Shown piece after piece: positions 29,696 to 39,110 of a stretch of 64,000 nucleotides of DNA. The position numbers and the translations under genes were made by a program. Within the stretch, counting starts at the first letter, position 1; each line of letters starts with the position of its first letter. The DNA comes from an uncultured Pelagibacteraceae bacterium (GTDB lineage Bacteria; Pseudomonadota; Alphaproteobacteria; Pelagibacterales; Pelagibacteraceae). The stretch is taken from NCBI GenBank assembly GCA_902560685.1, contig CACEMT010000003.1, positions 31,482 through 95,481 on the forward strand, read 5' to 3'. Below the pieces are notes generated by a model that was given only the letters and a program-made list of their open reading frames with translations, was not told the DNA's origin and ran no database searches.

Positions 29696-30849
29696 ACAAA
29701 AAAATTCTAAAATCATTAATAATTTTTATTACATTATATACATCGAATATTTACTCTTCAGAATTTGATATAAAAGCTAAAACTGTTATATTGCAAGATT
29801 ATCTATCAGGAGAAATTCTATATGAAAAAGAACCTGATCTTAAAATATTTCCCGCTTCAATGACTAAAATAATGACTAGTATTATTGCATTTGATTTAAT
29901 TAAAAGTGGACAGTTAAGTCTTGATGAAAAATTTTTTGTATCTGAGAATGCTTGGAGACTCTCACAAGCTGGATATTCATCAATGTTTATAATGGTAAAT
30001 GATCAAATAACTGTAGAAAATCTTTTAAAAGGAATAATTGTTTCTTCTGGAAATGATGCTTGTATAGCTTTAGCTGAAGGTATTGCAGGTACTGAGGAGG
30101 AGTTTGCTATTATGATGACTGCAAAGGCTAGTGAAATTGGAATGACTAACACAAATTTTGCAAATTCATCAGGTATAAACCATCCAGAAAATCTTTCCAC
30201 TGTTAGGGATATAATGATTATGTCTCATTACTTAATAAAAAATTACCCAGAGTATTATGAATATTATAAAGAAAAAGAATTTACATGGGACAGAACAGGC
30301 GGTGAGCCAATAACACAAGGTAATAGAAATCCACTTTTATATAAAAATATAGGTGCTGATGGTATAAAAACTGGATTTCTCGCTTATGAAAAATTTTCTT
30401 TAGCATCATCAATAAAAAGAAATGATAGAAGATTGATCGCTGTTGGCAGTGGTTTTACTTCAAAAAACTCAAGATCAAAAGAGTCACAAAAACTTCTAGC
30501 CTGGGGCTTAACAAATTTTAGTACTGTGGAAATTGCAAAAAAAGATTCTAAATTTGCTGAAATTGATGTGTGGCTAGGTCAAAAAAATAAAGTACAAATC
30601 TATTCAAATACAGATATTTATAAAACAATTAGGAAAGCAAGACTTAAAAATTTAAAGACAAAAATTGTTTATAAAGGTCCAGTAGAAGCCCCAATTAAAA
30701 AAGATGATAAAATAGCTAAATTGATAATAACATACGAAGGTAACATCTTATCAGAGCATGATCTTTTGGCATTCGAAAATGTAAAAAAAAAGAATATCAT
30801 ATCTAGAATTTTGAGCTCAATAAATTATTTAATATGGGGTGATGTTTAA
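29692..30849 (+). CDS. dacA: D-alanyl-D-alanine carboxypeptidase (penicillin-binding protein 5/6 type)
   Basis: Trims the terminal D-Ala from peptidoglycan pentapeptides. Signal peptide 1-22; active-site SxxK is S56-M-T-K59, SxN is S119-G-N121 and KTG is near residue 226 (DGIKTGFL). A beta-rich PBP5 C-terminal domain follows and an amphipathic end (IISRILSSINYLIWGDV) probably anchors it to the membrane. Its start overlaps rlpA (ATGA). Confidence 0.95.
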   Translation: MNKKILKSLIIFITLYTSNIYSSEFDIKAKTVILQDYLSGEILYEKEPDLKIFPASMTKIMTSIIAFDLIKSGQLSLDEKFFVSENAWRLSQAGYSSMFIMVNDQITVENLLKGIIVSSGNDACIALAEGIAGTEEEFAIMMTAKASEIGMTNTNFANSSGINHPENLSTVRDIMIMSHYLIKNYPEYYEYYKEKEFTWDRTGGEPITQGNRNPLLYKNIGADGIKTGFLAYEKFSLASSIKRNDRRLIAVGSGFTSKNSRSKESQKLLAWGLTNFSTVEIAKKDSKFAEIDVWLGQKNKVQIYSNTDIYKTIRKARLKNLKTKIVYKGPVEAPIKKDDKIAKLIITYEGNILSEHDLLAFENVKKKNIISRILSSINYLIWGDV

Positions 30850-31456
30850 AAATCCAATTATAGTATTCGAAGGTATAGAGGCTTCCGGAAAAAGCTTTCA
30901 TATTAAAAATGTCGAAAATCATTTAAAAAAACATAAAATTAAATACATTAAGTTAAGAGAACCTGGAGGCTCAATGAATTCAGAAAAAATACGAAAAGTT
31001 ATATTAAATAAAAAATCAAAATTTAAAAATTTAACTGATCTATTTTTATATATGGCCGCTAGAAATGAAAATTATCATTATCTGCTTAAAAAAAATTACA
31101 AAAAAAAAGTAATAATTATTGATAGATTTACAGACTCAACTTTAGCTTATCAACATTATGGTATGGGTATAAGCAAACAACTGATTAAATCATTAAATAA
31201 AATAATACTAAAAGATATCAAACCGACTTTTACATTTTTAAATATAGTAAGCATGAAAAATCTTAAATTAAGAATTAATAAGAGACCAAAAAATAGATAT
31301 GATAAATTTAATTATAAATTCTACAATAAAGTTCAAAAAGGTTTTATTAAATTGTCTAAAAATAAAAATAAATATAGTGTTATTAATTCAAATAATGAAA
31401 TTTCTAAAAATAAAAAAATAATACTAAATAAAATAAATAACCTTTTATCTATATGA
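30842..31456 (+). CDS. tmk: Thymidylate kinase
   Basis: Phosphorylates dTMP to dTDP. The P-loop is EGIEASGKSFH near residue 10, the substrate-binding LREPGGS near 38, the DRFTDSTLAYQ motif (DR) near 97 and the lid RINKRPKNRYDKF near 143. I prefer ATG at 30842 to the in-frame GTG at 30839. It overlaps dacA by 8 bases and holB by 4. The tmk-holB-metG-tatD order is a widespread cluster. Confidence 0.94.
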   Translation: MFKNPIIVFEGIEASGKSFHIKNVENHLKKHKIKYIKLREPGGSMNSEKIRKVILNKKSKFKNLTDLFLYMAARNENYHYLLKKNYKKKVIIIDRFTDSTLAYQHYGMGISKQLIKSLNKIILKDIKPTFTFLNIVSMKNLKLRINKRPKNRYDKFNYKFYNKVQKGFIKLSKNKNKYSVINSNNEISKNKKIILNKINNLLSI

Positions 31457-32388
31457 ATCTGGCACCATCAAATAATCTAAATTTATTTGGTTATAATGAA
31501 TTTTTTTTATATTTAAAAAATTTACACGATAAAAATCTTCTTCCAAACAAAATAATATTTTCAGGCGCTAATGGAATAGGAAAATCAACTTTTGTATATC
31601 ACTTAATAAATTATATATTTTCAAAAAATGAAGTTAATAAATATAATTTTGAAAATAATAAGATTTCTAAAGATAATTATTCTTATAAATTACTAACAAA
31701 TAACTGTCATCCTAATTTGTTTACTATTACAAATGATGATGAAAAAAATAGTGGTCAAGTTAGCAAAGTGAGAGAAATGATTAATTTTACAAATAAATCT
31801 TCATTCAACGATGAATTTAAAATAGTTCTAATTGATAATGTTGAGCTTTTAAATATTAATTCAATAAATGCTTTACTAAAAATAGTTGAAGAACCTAATA
31901 GTAAGTTATTTTTTTTTTTAATTCATAATAATAATGTAAAAATTTTAGATACGTTAAATTCCAGATGTATTAAGTTCAGAATGTTTCTTCAAAACTCTGA
32001 AAAGTTAGAGATTATCAACAATTTACTAAATAATAATTTTTATACAGAACTTAATGCTGATTTTAAAAGCATATACAATTCTCCTGGTGAAATTCTGAAA
32101 TTATATAATTTTTTTAAAGAGCAAAACATTAATGATGGTATATCTATTGAAGAATTTATAAATTTAATAATTGAAAAGAATTTATTTAAAAAGAGTTTAT
32201 TTATTAAAAACAATTTAGGTGCCTTTATTGAATTATATTTCCAAAAAAAAATTAATTTTTATAAATCAAAAGATAAATTTTATAATTTATATAAATATTT
32301 TATATTTAAAATTAGCGAATGTAATAAATATAATTTAGATATTGAAAGTATATTGATTGAATTTGAGGGTAAAATTATAAATGGATAA
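31453..32388 (+). CDS. holB: DNA polymerase III delta-prime subunit
   Basis: A clamp-loader AAA+ subunit of 311 residues. P-loop FSGANGIGKSTFVYHL near residue 35, the IDNVELLNINSINALLKIVEEPNSKLFFFLIHNN segment near 125-160 corresponds to Walker B and sensor 1, and the NSRCIKFRM that follows is the usual sensor region. The Cys-rich zinc module found in many homologues is not evident; only scattered Cys remain. Very Asn- and Lys-rich, as expected at this base composition. Confidence 0.88.
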   Translation: MNLAPSNNLNLFGYNEFFLYLKNLHDKNLLPNKIIFSGANGIGKSTFVYHLINYIFSKNEVNKYNFENNKISKDNYSYKLLTNNCHPNLFTITNDDEKNSGQVSKVREMINFTNKSSFNDEFKIVLIDNVELLNINSINALLKIVEEPNSKLFFFLIHNNNVKILDTLNSRCIKFRMFLQNSEKLEIINNLLNNNFYTELNADFKSIYNSPGEILKLYNFFKEQNINDGISIEEFINLIIEKNLFKKSLFIKNNLGAFIELYFQKKINFYKSKDKFYNLYKYFIFKISECNKYNLDIESILIEFEGKIING

Positions 32389-33919
32389 AAATTTCTTTAT
32401 AACTACGCCTATTTATTACCCATCGGGTAAACCACATATGGGTCATGCTTACTCAAGTATTGTTTCTGATGTTATTGCTAGGTTCAAAAGATTAGATAGG
32501 TATAATGTCGAATTTTTAACTGGAACTGATGAGCATGGTTTAAAGATACAACGAGCAGCGGAAGAAAAGGGTCTTGATCCTAAAAAATTCTGTGATGAAT
32601 TAAGTAAAACATTCAGAGACTTATCTAAGACTTTAAATCTTTCTAATACAGATTTTATAAGAACTACAGAAGATAGACATATTAAATCTGTACAAAACTT
32701 ATGGAAAATTTTGGAAAATAAAAATCAAATCTATCTTTCAAAATACTCTGGTTGGTATTCTGTCTCGGATGAAGCTTTTTACAGTGATAATGAAATTAAA
32801 GAAGAAAATGGTATTAATATTTCATCTATTTCTGGATCTAAGGTTGAATGGGTTGAAGAAGAATCGTATTTTTTTAAACTGTCTGAATGGGAAAATAAAT
32901 TACTAAAATTTTATGAGGAAAATCCTAAATTTATTTTACCAGATACTAGACGAAACGAAGTTTTAAGTTTTGTAAAAGGTGGTCTTAAAGATCTATCGGT
33001 AAGTAGAAAATCATTTTCTTGGGGTATAAAAGTTCCTAGTAATAAAGATCATGTTATTTATGTTTGGCTTGATGCATTAACTAATTATATAAGTGCATTA
33101 AATTACCCTGATACCAAAAATAATAAATATAAAAATTATTGGCCTGCTGATCTTCACATGATTGGAAAAGATATACTTAGATTTCACGCTGTCTATTGGC
33201 CAGCTTTTTTATTAGCAGCTGACTTACCTCCTCCAAAAAGAGTTTATGGACATGGTTGGATATTATCTGGTGATGAAAAGATGTCAAAATCAAAAGGTAA
33301 CATTTTAGATCCATTAGAAATTGTAGATAAATATGGGCTGGACTCTCTTAGATTTTATTTACTGAAAGAAGTTTCTTTTGGAAACGATGGTAGCATTACT
33401 CAAGAAAAATTAGAAAGTTGTATAAATAGTGACTTGGCTAATAATTATGGAAACTTATGTCAAAGAGTGATTTCTTTTAATGAGAAAAACTACAACCTTC
33501 TAGTACCAGATAATATAAATTTTGAAAAAGAAGATTTAAAATTACTTAATAAAGTAAGTGATAATATTAATACTTTAAGATCTTATATAGATAATCAAGA
33601 ATTAAGTATCTATTCAAATTTTATTATTGATTGTTTGTTTGAAGCAAATAAATATTTTAACGACCAAGAACCTTGGAAAAAAAAGTCTGATGTTGTGAGA
33701 TTAAATACCATTGTATATGTTTCTTTGGAAATTATTAGAAAAGTTTCTATTTTACTTAATCCAATTATCCCTGATACTTCATTAAAAGTTTTAGATATTT
33801 TTAATCTAAAACAAAAAGATATTAATTTTGATACAATAAAAGATAATAAATTTTTAAAACCAAATTCTAATATTAAAAAAATTGGAATTTTATTCAAGAA
33901 AATAGATAAAAATGATTGA
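32381..33919 (+). CDS. metG: Methionyl-tRNA synthetase
   Basis: A class I synthetase of 512 residues. The HIGH-type motif is SGKPHMGHAYSSIV at about residues 12-25 and the KMSKS motif is GDEKMSKSKGN near 303. The insertion between Rossmann halves (about 118-185) has no zinc Cys pairs, so this is the metal-free type common in alphaproteobacteria. The C-terminal tRNA-dimerisation domain is absent. It overlaps holB and tatD by 8 bases each. Confidence 0.95.
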   Translation: MDKNFFITTPIYYPSGKPHMGHAYSSIVSDVIARFKRLDRYNVEFLTGTDEHGLKIQRAAEEKGLDPKKFCDELSKTFRDLSKTLNLSNTDFIRTTEDRHIKSVQNLWKILENKNQIYLSKYSGWYSVSDEAFYSDNEIKEENGINISSISGSKVEWVEEESYFFKLSEWENKLLKFYEENPKFILPDTRRNEVLSFVKGGLKDLSVSRKSFSWGIKVPSNKDHVIYVWLDALTNYISALNYPDTKNNKYKNYWPADLHMIGKDILRFHAVYWPAFLLAADLPPPKRVYGHGWILSGDEKMSKSKGNILDPLEIVDKYGLDSLRFYLLKEVSFGNDGSITQEKLESCINSDLANNYGNLCQRVISFNEKNYNLLVPDNINFEKEDLKLLNKVSDNINTLRSYIDNQELSIYSNFIIDCLFEANKYFNDQEPWKKKSDVVRLNTIVYVSLEIIRKVSILLNPIIPDTSLKVLDIFNLKQKDINFDTIKDNKFLKPNSNIKKIGILFKKIDKND

Positions 33920-34676
33920 TTCCCATTGTCATCTAGATCATGAGCCGATGTATAGTGATTTAAAAAATGTTCTTAACAGATCTAAAGATAGTGGTGTTGA
34001 AAAAATTTTATCAATTTGCACCACAAATGACAGTTTTAATAGAATTATTGAAATTATTAAAATCGATCCAATTATATATGGAACATACGGGATTCATCCA
34101 CACGAAACTAGTAATGACGTTGTTACTAAAGAGGAAATTATTAAAAATGCTAGTTCAAATAAAAGAATTATAGCAATTGGGGAAAGTGGTTTAGATTTTT
34201 ATTACAATCATAGCGATAAAGAAAAACAAATATCAAGTTTTAAATTACATATAGAGGCTGCTATAGATTTAAATATTCCTATTATCGTCCATTCAAGAAA
34301 TGCCGAGAAGGAAACATTTGATATATTAAATGATTATAAAAATTATAAACCAAAAATTCTTATGCACTGTTTTACGGGTTCGACCGATTTTGCAAATAAA
34401 TTATTAACTTTGGAAAGTTATTTTTCTGCAAGTGGTATAATTACCTTTAAAAATAGTTCAGTTTTGCAAGAAACTTTTAGTTTAATTCCAAATGATAAAT
34501 TATTAATTGAAACTGATAGTCCTTATTTAGCACCAGTACCAATGCGAGGTAAAAAAAATGAGCCTAGTTATATTAAGCATACTTTAGAGAAATTAGCTAA
34601 AATTAAAAATATTAGTGTAGATACAATCGAAAGAATTACTTCTCAAAATTTTAACATATTATTTAATTTAAAATAA
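33912..34676 (+). CDS. tatD: TatD-family metal-dependent hydrolase
   Basis: A 254-residue TIM-barrel DNase or hydrolase. Metal ligands are in DSHCHLDH (residues 3-10), IGESGLDFYYN near 95, PIIVHSRNAEKET near 125, LMHCFTGS near 153 and LLIETDSPYLAP near 200. Despite its name it is not a part of Tat export. The metG-tatD-MBL order is a conserved cluster in Proteobacteria. Confidence 0.93.
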   Translation: MIDSHCHLDHEPMYSDLKNVLNRSKDSGVEKILSICTTNDSFNRIIEIIKIDPIIYGTYGIHPHETSNDVVTKEEIIKNASSNKRIIAIGESGLDFYYNHSDKEKQISSFKLHIEAAIDLNIPIIVHSRNAEKETFDILNDYKNYKPKILMHCFTGSTDFANKLLTLESYFSASGIITFKNSSVLQETFSLIPNDKLLIETDSPYLAPVPMRGKKNEPSYIKHTLEKLAKIKNISVDTIERITSQNFNILFNLK

Positions 34677-34678
34677 TT

Positions 34679-35455
34679 ATGCCTTTAAAATTTATAATTC
34701 TTGGATGTGGAAGTTCTATGGGTGTGCCGAGGTCAGATGGTTATTTTGGTAAATGTAATCCAAATAATCTTAAAAATTATAGAACAAGATGTTCAGCTAT
34801 TCTGCAGACTAAGACTGATAATGTATTAATTGATACATCCCCTGATTTAAGGACTCAATTGATTAAAAACAAAATAAATAAAATAGATAAAGTTTTATAT
34901 TCACATATGCATGCTGATCAAACGCATGGTATAAATGATCTAAGAGTTTTTTTTATAAAAAGAAGAGAACCTATACCGATATACGCAGATAAAAATACTA
35001 AAAAATATTTGAGCAAAACTTTTTCTTATTGCTTTAAAAATTCTAATAAAGAATATCCTGCTATCTTAAAAATGAATTTAATTAAAGACAACTTTCTAAT
35101 TAAAAATGGCCAAAAAAATATTAAAGTTAAGTCGGTGAAAGTACAACATGGGAAAGTTGATTGTATGTGTTATATTTTTGATAAAAAGCTAGCGTATATT
35201 AGCGATGTTAGTAAAATACATAAAAAAGATTATAAATTTTTTAAAAAGTTAAAATATTTAATTATTGACTGTTTGTGGTATAAAAATCACCCATCTCATT
35301 TAAATTTAGAACAATCATTAGAATTAATTAAAATTTTTTCACCAAAAAAAGCAATTCTTACTAACTTACATTCAGAGTTTGATTACAAAATTCTTAAAAG
35401 TAAATTACCTAAAAATATAGTTCCTGCCTTTGATGGACTTAAACTATATTTTTAA
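34679..35455 (+). CDS. MBL-fold metal-dependent phosphohydrolase, PhnP-like
   Basis: A 258-residue metallo-beta-lactamase-fold enzyme. GCGSSMGVPRSDGYFGKC opens the fold; the metal motif is SHMHADQTHGINDLR near residue 78 (HxHxDxxH). Further ligands are the His in VQHGKVDCM, the Asp in AYISDVSKI and the His in LTNLHSEFDYK. It resembles PhnP, a cyclic ribose phosphodiesterase, but no phosphonate genes are near. It is 3 bases after tatD and may act on nucleotides or RNA ends. Confidence 0.85.
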   Translation: MPLKFIILGCGSSMGVPRSDGYFGKCNPNNLKNYRTRCSAILQTKTDNVLIDTSPDLRTQLIKNKINKIDKVLYSHMHADQTHGINDLRVFFIKRREPIPIYADKNTKKYLSKTFSYCFKNSNKEYPAILKMNLIKDNFLIKNGQKNIKVKSVKVQHGKVDCMCYIFDKKLAYISDVSKIHKKDYKFFKKLKYLIIDCLWYKNHPSHLNLEQSLELIKIFSPKKAILTNLHSEFDYKILKSKLPKNIVPAFDGLKLYF

Positions 35456-35995
35456 CAATTCCTTAATTTTTGATACAATTTTGTTAGATGTTGGATTGGT
35501 AAATGAAGAGTATGTTTCTTCTATTTTGCCTTCTTTATTTATTAAAATTTTATAAAAGTTCCATTTTGGTATTGCTGATTTACCATGATTTTGCTCTGCC
35601 CATTTAAATATTGCGTGGGCATTATCTCCTTTTACTTCTGTAATTTCTGACATAGGAAAGTTAATATTAAAATTAACTTCACAGAATTTTTTAACCTCCT
35701 CGTTAGCCTTTTTTTCCTGGTTAAAAGAATTGGATGGTATACCTAACACAACTAATCCATCATTTTTATATTTGTCCCATAATTTTTGTAAATTATCATA
35801 CTGAGGTGTAAATCCACAATAACTAGCTGTGTTTACAAGAAGTATAACTTTATTCCTGTATTTTTGAAAATCTATTTCTTCTCCAGAAATGCTGTCAATT
35901 TTGAAATCAAAAAAAACTTTCTCATAGTCTGCTGTTGCCTGATTTTTAAAAAAAAACATTATTATTGTTATTCCAATTATTAAAAATTTTTTCAT
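35444..35995 (-). CDS. Glutathione peroxidase family protein, exported
   Basis: A 183-residue thioredoxin-fold peroxidase with an N-terminal signal peptide (about 1-22), so probably periplasmic. The peroxidatic Cys is in NTASYCGFTPQY; the Trp-Asn pair is WNFYK near residue 147. The usual Gln in the loop after the second strand is replaced in GIPSNSFNQE, a variant seen in other proteobacterial members. The electron donor is likely thioredoxin rather than glutathione. Convergent with the MBL hydrolase, overlapping 12 bases. Confidence 0.88.
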   Translation of the reverse strand: MKKFLIIGITIIMFFFKNQATADYEKVFFDFKIDSISGEEIDFQKYRNKVILLVNTASYCGFTPQYDNLQKLWDKYKNDGLVVLGIPSNSFNQEKKANEEVKKFCEVNFNINFPMSEITEVKGDNAHAIFKWAEQNHGKSAIPKWNFYKILINKEGKIEETYSSFTNPTSNKIVSKIKELLKI

Positions 35996-36004
35996 TAAAA
36001 TTAC

Positions 36005-37177
36005 TTATTTATTAGGAGTAAGTAATATCAAAAAGTAACCAAACAATGTGGATAATAATGACCCAGTGAGCACACCTATTTTTACACCATCCATGTACTG
36101 CATATTTTCTACAAAAGCTAAATTTCCTACAAATAAACTCATTGTAAAACCAATACCTGTTAGAACACCTACGCCGTAAAAATTAAACCAATTTGAATTA
36201 TTTGGCATTTGAGCAATTTTCAATTTTATAGAAATATATGAAAATACAAATACTCCTAATTGTTTACCAAAAAATAAGCCCAATACTATACCAAGTGGTA
36301 CTTTATCAAGTAGGGATGAAAAAGATAATCCATCAAGAGATACACCCGCATTAGCAAAAGCAAATAAAGGCATTATTCCAAATGCAACATATGGACTTAT
36401 TGCATGTTCAATTTTAATTAATAATGAAAAATCTTTTTCTTTTTTTCTGTGAGGTATTGTCATTGCTAATAACACTCCAGCTATAGTCGCATGAATTCCA
36501 GAGTTATGTGTAAAATCCCAAAGAAAAAGGCCTACAACTAAATATGGGAGAAATTTTTTGACATTAAATTTATTTATTACCAACAAAATTAAAAAGGCAA
36601 TTAACATTAATGAAAGATATTTGATGCTTAAATCACCCGAATAAAATAATGCAATTATTAAGATTGCGCCAAGATCATCAATTATAGCAAGCGCTGTTAA
36701 AAAAACTTTTAATGATAAAGGAACTCTTCTACCTAACAAAGATAATACACCTAATGAAAAGGCTATGTCGGTAGCTGAAGGTATTGCCCATCCATTTAGA
36801 GTTTCAGCGTCGCCAAAATTAATATAAACATAAACTAATGCAGGTACTAACATGCCACCAACAGCTGCAATTATTGGTAATAACGCTTGTTTTATATTAG
36901 ATAATTCGCCTTGTAAAAACTCTCTTTTAATTTCGAGGGTAACAAAGAAAAAAAATATTGCCATTAAGGCATCGTTTATCCAGTGTATAACTGTAAGTTT
37001 TAAACCAATTTCATTAATTCCAATAAATATATAATTATTTAATGTATTGAAATATAAATCAGAAAAATTTGAATTACTTATAAATAACGCTATCACAGCA
37101 GCAAATAATAAAACTAAACCACTTGCCGCTTCTAGTTTGAAAAACCATTTAAATGGTGACGATAAATATCTTAACAT
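36005..37177 (-). CDS. nhaA: Na+/H+ antiporter NhaA
   Basis: A 390-residue, twelve-helix electrogenic antiporter that expels sodium in exchange for protons. The transport-site Asp pair is in ALAIIDDLGAILIIALFY near residue 167. WAIPSATDIAFSLGVLSLLGRR, the pH-sensing HWINDALMAIFFFFVTLEIKRE and the C-terminal GIGFTMSLFVGNLAF are typical. A sodium pump of this type suits a marine cell. It is followed on the minus strand by gpx with a 9-base gap. Confidence 0.95.
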   Translation of the reverse strand: MLRYLSSPFKWFFKLEAASGLVLLFAAVIALFISNSNFSDLYFNTLNNYIFIGINEIGLKLTVIHWINDALMAIFFFFVTLEIKREFLQGELSNIKQALLPIIAAVGGMLVPALVYVYINFGDAETLNGWAIPSATDIAFSLGVLSLLGRRVPLSLKVFLTALAIIDDLGAILIIALFYSGDLSIKYLSLMLIAFLILLVINKFNVKKFLPYLVVGLFLWDFTHNSGIHATIAGVLLAMTIPHRKKEKDFSLLIKIEHAISPYVAFGIMPLFAFANAGVSLDGLSFSSLLDKVPLGIVLGLFFGKQLGVFVFSYISIKLKIAQMPNNSNWFNFYGVGVLTGIGFTMSLFVGNLAFVENMQYMDGVKIGVLTGSLLSTLFGYFLILLTPNK

Positions 37178-37180
37178 TTT

Positions 37181-37654
37181 TTATTTTACTAAATCTAATA
37201 TAAATAATTTCATATCGTTTATAGATTGATATAAATTATCTAATATGATTTGTATATTTGGTATAATTACAGAAATTTGAGCCTTAAATGTATCTAAAAA
37301 TAATATTAAAGCAGCAAAAGAAATAAATACTACAATTAAAATTTTGAAATAATTTACATCATTTTTTTTATTAACTTTTTTGCTAAGTTCTTCCTTTGAG
37401 CCATTTAACGACTCTGCATTATCATCTTCTTCATCTTTCGTGTCTTCTTTGATATTTTCAGATAAATTTTTATTGTCTTCAATTACTGGTTCAGGTATTT
37501 TTTTTTCTAATACTTTTATTTCATCATCAGTATTTTCTGTTTTAAAAAACCATTTACGATCACAAAATCCGCATTGCAATGTTCTTCCTTCTTGAGGAAT
37601 TAACGATGCATCTACATTGAATTTTTTATCACCACAAGGACACGTAATTATCAT
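37181..37654 (-). CDS. Zinc-ribbon membrane protein (MJ0042 type)
   Basis: A 157-residue protein. The N terminus IITCPCGDKKFNVDASLIPQEGRTLQCGFCDRKWFF forms a zinc ribbon (CPCG and CGFC pairs) like the MJ0042 domain. An acidic low-complexity linker (about 45-95) leads to one membrane helix near 104-123 and a short final segment. In alphaproteobacteria such proteins often lie near cell-division or regulatory genes; the role is unknown. It ends 4 bases before nhaA, in the same direction. Confidence 0.75.
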   Translation of the reverse strand: MIITCPCGDKKFNVDASLIPQEGRTLQCGFCDRKWFFKTENTDDEIKVLEKKIPEPVIEDNKNLSENIKEDTKDEEDDNAESLNGSKEELSKKVNKKNDVNYFKILIVVFISFAALILFLDTFKAQISVIIPNIQIILDNLYQSINDMKLFILDLVK

Positions 37655-37748
37655 GTGATCTTTTATACCAGATTCTTGTTAAAATTCTTTCATTTTTGGC
37701 CTATTTATACTTTGAAAATAACATTATGTACTGTATTAGTATCTCATT

Positions 37749-37825
<77 letters not shown>

Positions 37826-37827
37826 TT

Positions 37828-38109
37828 ATGAAAAAAGCATTAATATACAAACCTTCAAAAACTGCAATGCAATCTGGGGTTAAGAAATTTGACAAATGGA
37901 TTGTTGAATTTTTAACTGATAAACCGGGTATTAATCCTTTAATGGGATGGGAAAGTTCTACAGATACATTTAATTCTGTAAAACTTGAATTTAAAACTAA
38001 AGAGCTAGCTATCGAGTATTCAAAAAAAAATAAAATTGATTATGAATTGATTGAATCAAAAAATAGGAAAATAATAAAAAAATCTTATTCGGATAATTTT
38101 ACAAAATAA
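37828..38109 (+). CDS. NADH dehydrogenase accessory subunit, NDUFS4-like (ETC complex I conserved region)
   Basis: A 93-residue protein of the ETC_C1_NDUFS4 type, an accessory subunit of alphaproteobacterial and mitochondrial complex I. The features are ALIYKPSKTAMQSG, the W-I-V-E-F strand, PLMGWESSTDTFNSVKLEFKTKELAIEYSKKNKIDYELI. In other alphaproteobacteria the same gene often follows tRNA-Pro(TGG), as here. Coupled to the next gene by TAATG. Confidence 0.88.
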   Translation: MKKALIYKPSKTAMQSGVKKFDKWIVEFLTDKPGINPLMGWESSTDTFNSVKLEFKTKELAIEYSKKNKIDYELIESKNRKIIKKSYSDNFTK

Positions 38110-39107
38110 TGTTTAAATTTTTTAATTCAAAAAAATGGTTTTTATGGGCTTGGATAGGTTCGTTTATTATTCTTTCGTCACTTTGGGTTCAAGTTGTAAT
38201 AGATGTCAAAATAAATGAATGGTTTGGTGTATTTTATGATATGATTCAGAAAGCTCTTGCAGAACCAAATGCTGTTACAATTGAAGAATACTTTGCAAGT
38301 TTGTTTTCATTTATTACATTAGCAGGCATGTATATTGCTGTATATGTAGCAATTAGTTACTTTACAGCACATTTTTTATTTAGATGGAGAACATCAATGG
38401 TTGAATGGTATCACTCTGTTTATGACAAAGCTCGAAAAATAGAAGGTGCATCGCAAAGAGTTCAGGAAGATACAATTAAATTCACAAGAATCATGGAAGG
38501 ATTGGGTACTAGTTTAATAGAATCTATAATGATTTTGATCCAATTTATTCCTATATTATTTGGCTTAAGTTTTGGCATTCCTATATTCTTTTTTGGTGAA
38601 TGGGAATACGGTTTAATAGTAGGTGCCTTAATTTGGACTATTGGTGGTACTGTTTTTTTAATTGTACTTGGTTTGATATTAAGACTGGTTGGTGTTGAAT
38701 ATGATTTGCAAAAGCAAGAGGCTGCTTATAGAAAAATACTTGTAATTGCAGAAGATAATGAAACTGTAAGACCAAAAAGAATTGATGAATTGTTTGATGA
38801 TGTGCGTAAAATTCATTATTTAAGTTATTTAAGATATCTATATTTTAATATTGGGCGAATTGCATACTTACAAGCAAATGTTTTATCTGCATACGTTTTT
38901 TTAGCTCCAGCCATTGTAGCGGGAGTAGTTACGCTAGGAGTTATGCAACAAATTATAAGAGCATTTGGAAGGGTTGAAGGATCTATGCAATATTTATTAA
39001 AATCTTGGCCAACTATTATAGAACTTGCAAGTGTGTATAAACGTTTAAGAGAATTTGAAGATAAACTAAAATCATCCCAAGAAGATGTAACTATTGAATC
39101 AAAATAG
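38109..39107 (+). CDS. SbmA/BacA-like inner membrane transporter
   Basis: A 332-residue protein of the SbmA/BacA family, which imports peptides and in some rhizobia affects very-long-chain lipids. Helices occur near residues 12-32, 62-84, 140-160 and 175-200. The stretch YFTAHFLFRWRTSMVEWYHSVYDKARKIEGASQRVQEDTIKF is the family hallmark. There is no ATPase domain, so uptake would be proton-driven. Shorter than E. coli SbmA (406). It starts on the stop of the NDUFS4-like gene. Confidence 0.85.
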   Translation: MFKFFNSKKWFLWAWIGSFIILSSLWVQVVIDVKINEWFGVFYDMIQKALAEPNAVTIEEYFASLFSFITLAGMYIAVYVAISYFTAHFLFRWRTSMVEWYHSVYDKARKIEGASQRVQEDTIKFTRIMEGLGTSLIESIMILIQFIPILFGLSFGIPIFFFGEWEYGLIVGALIWTIGGTVFLIVLGLILRLVGVEYDLQKQEAAYRKILVIAEDNETVRPKRIDELFDDVRKIHYLSYLRYLYFNIGRIAYLQANVLSAYVFLAPAIVAGVVTLGVMQQIIRAFGRVEGSMQYLLKSWPTIIELASVYKRLREFEDKLKSSQEDVTIESK

Positions 39108-39110
39108 TTT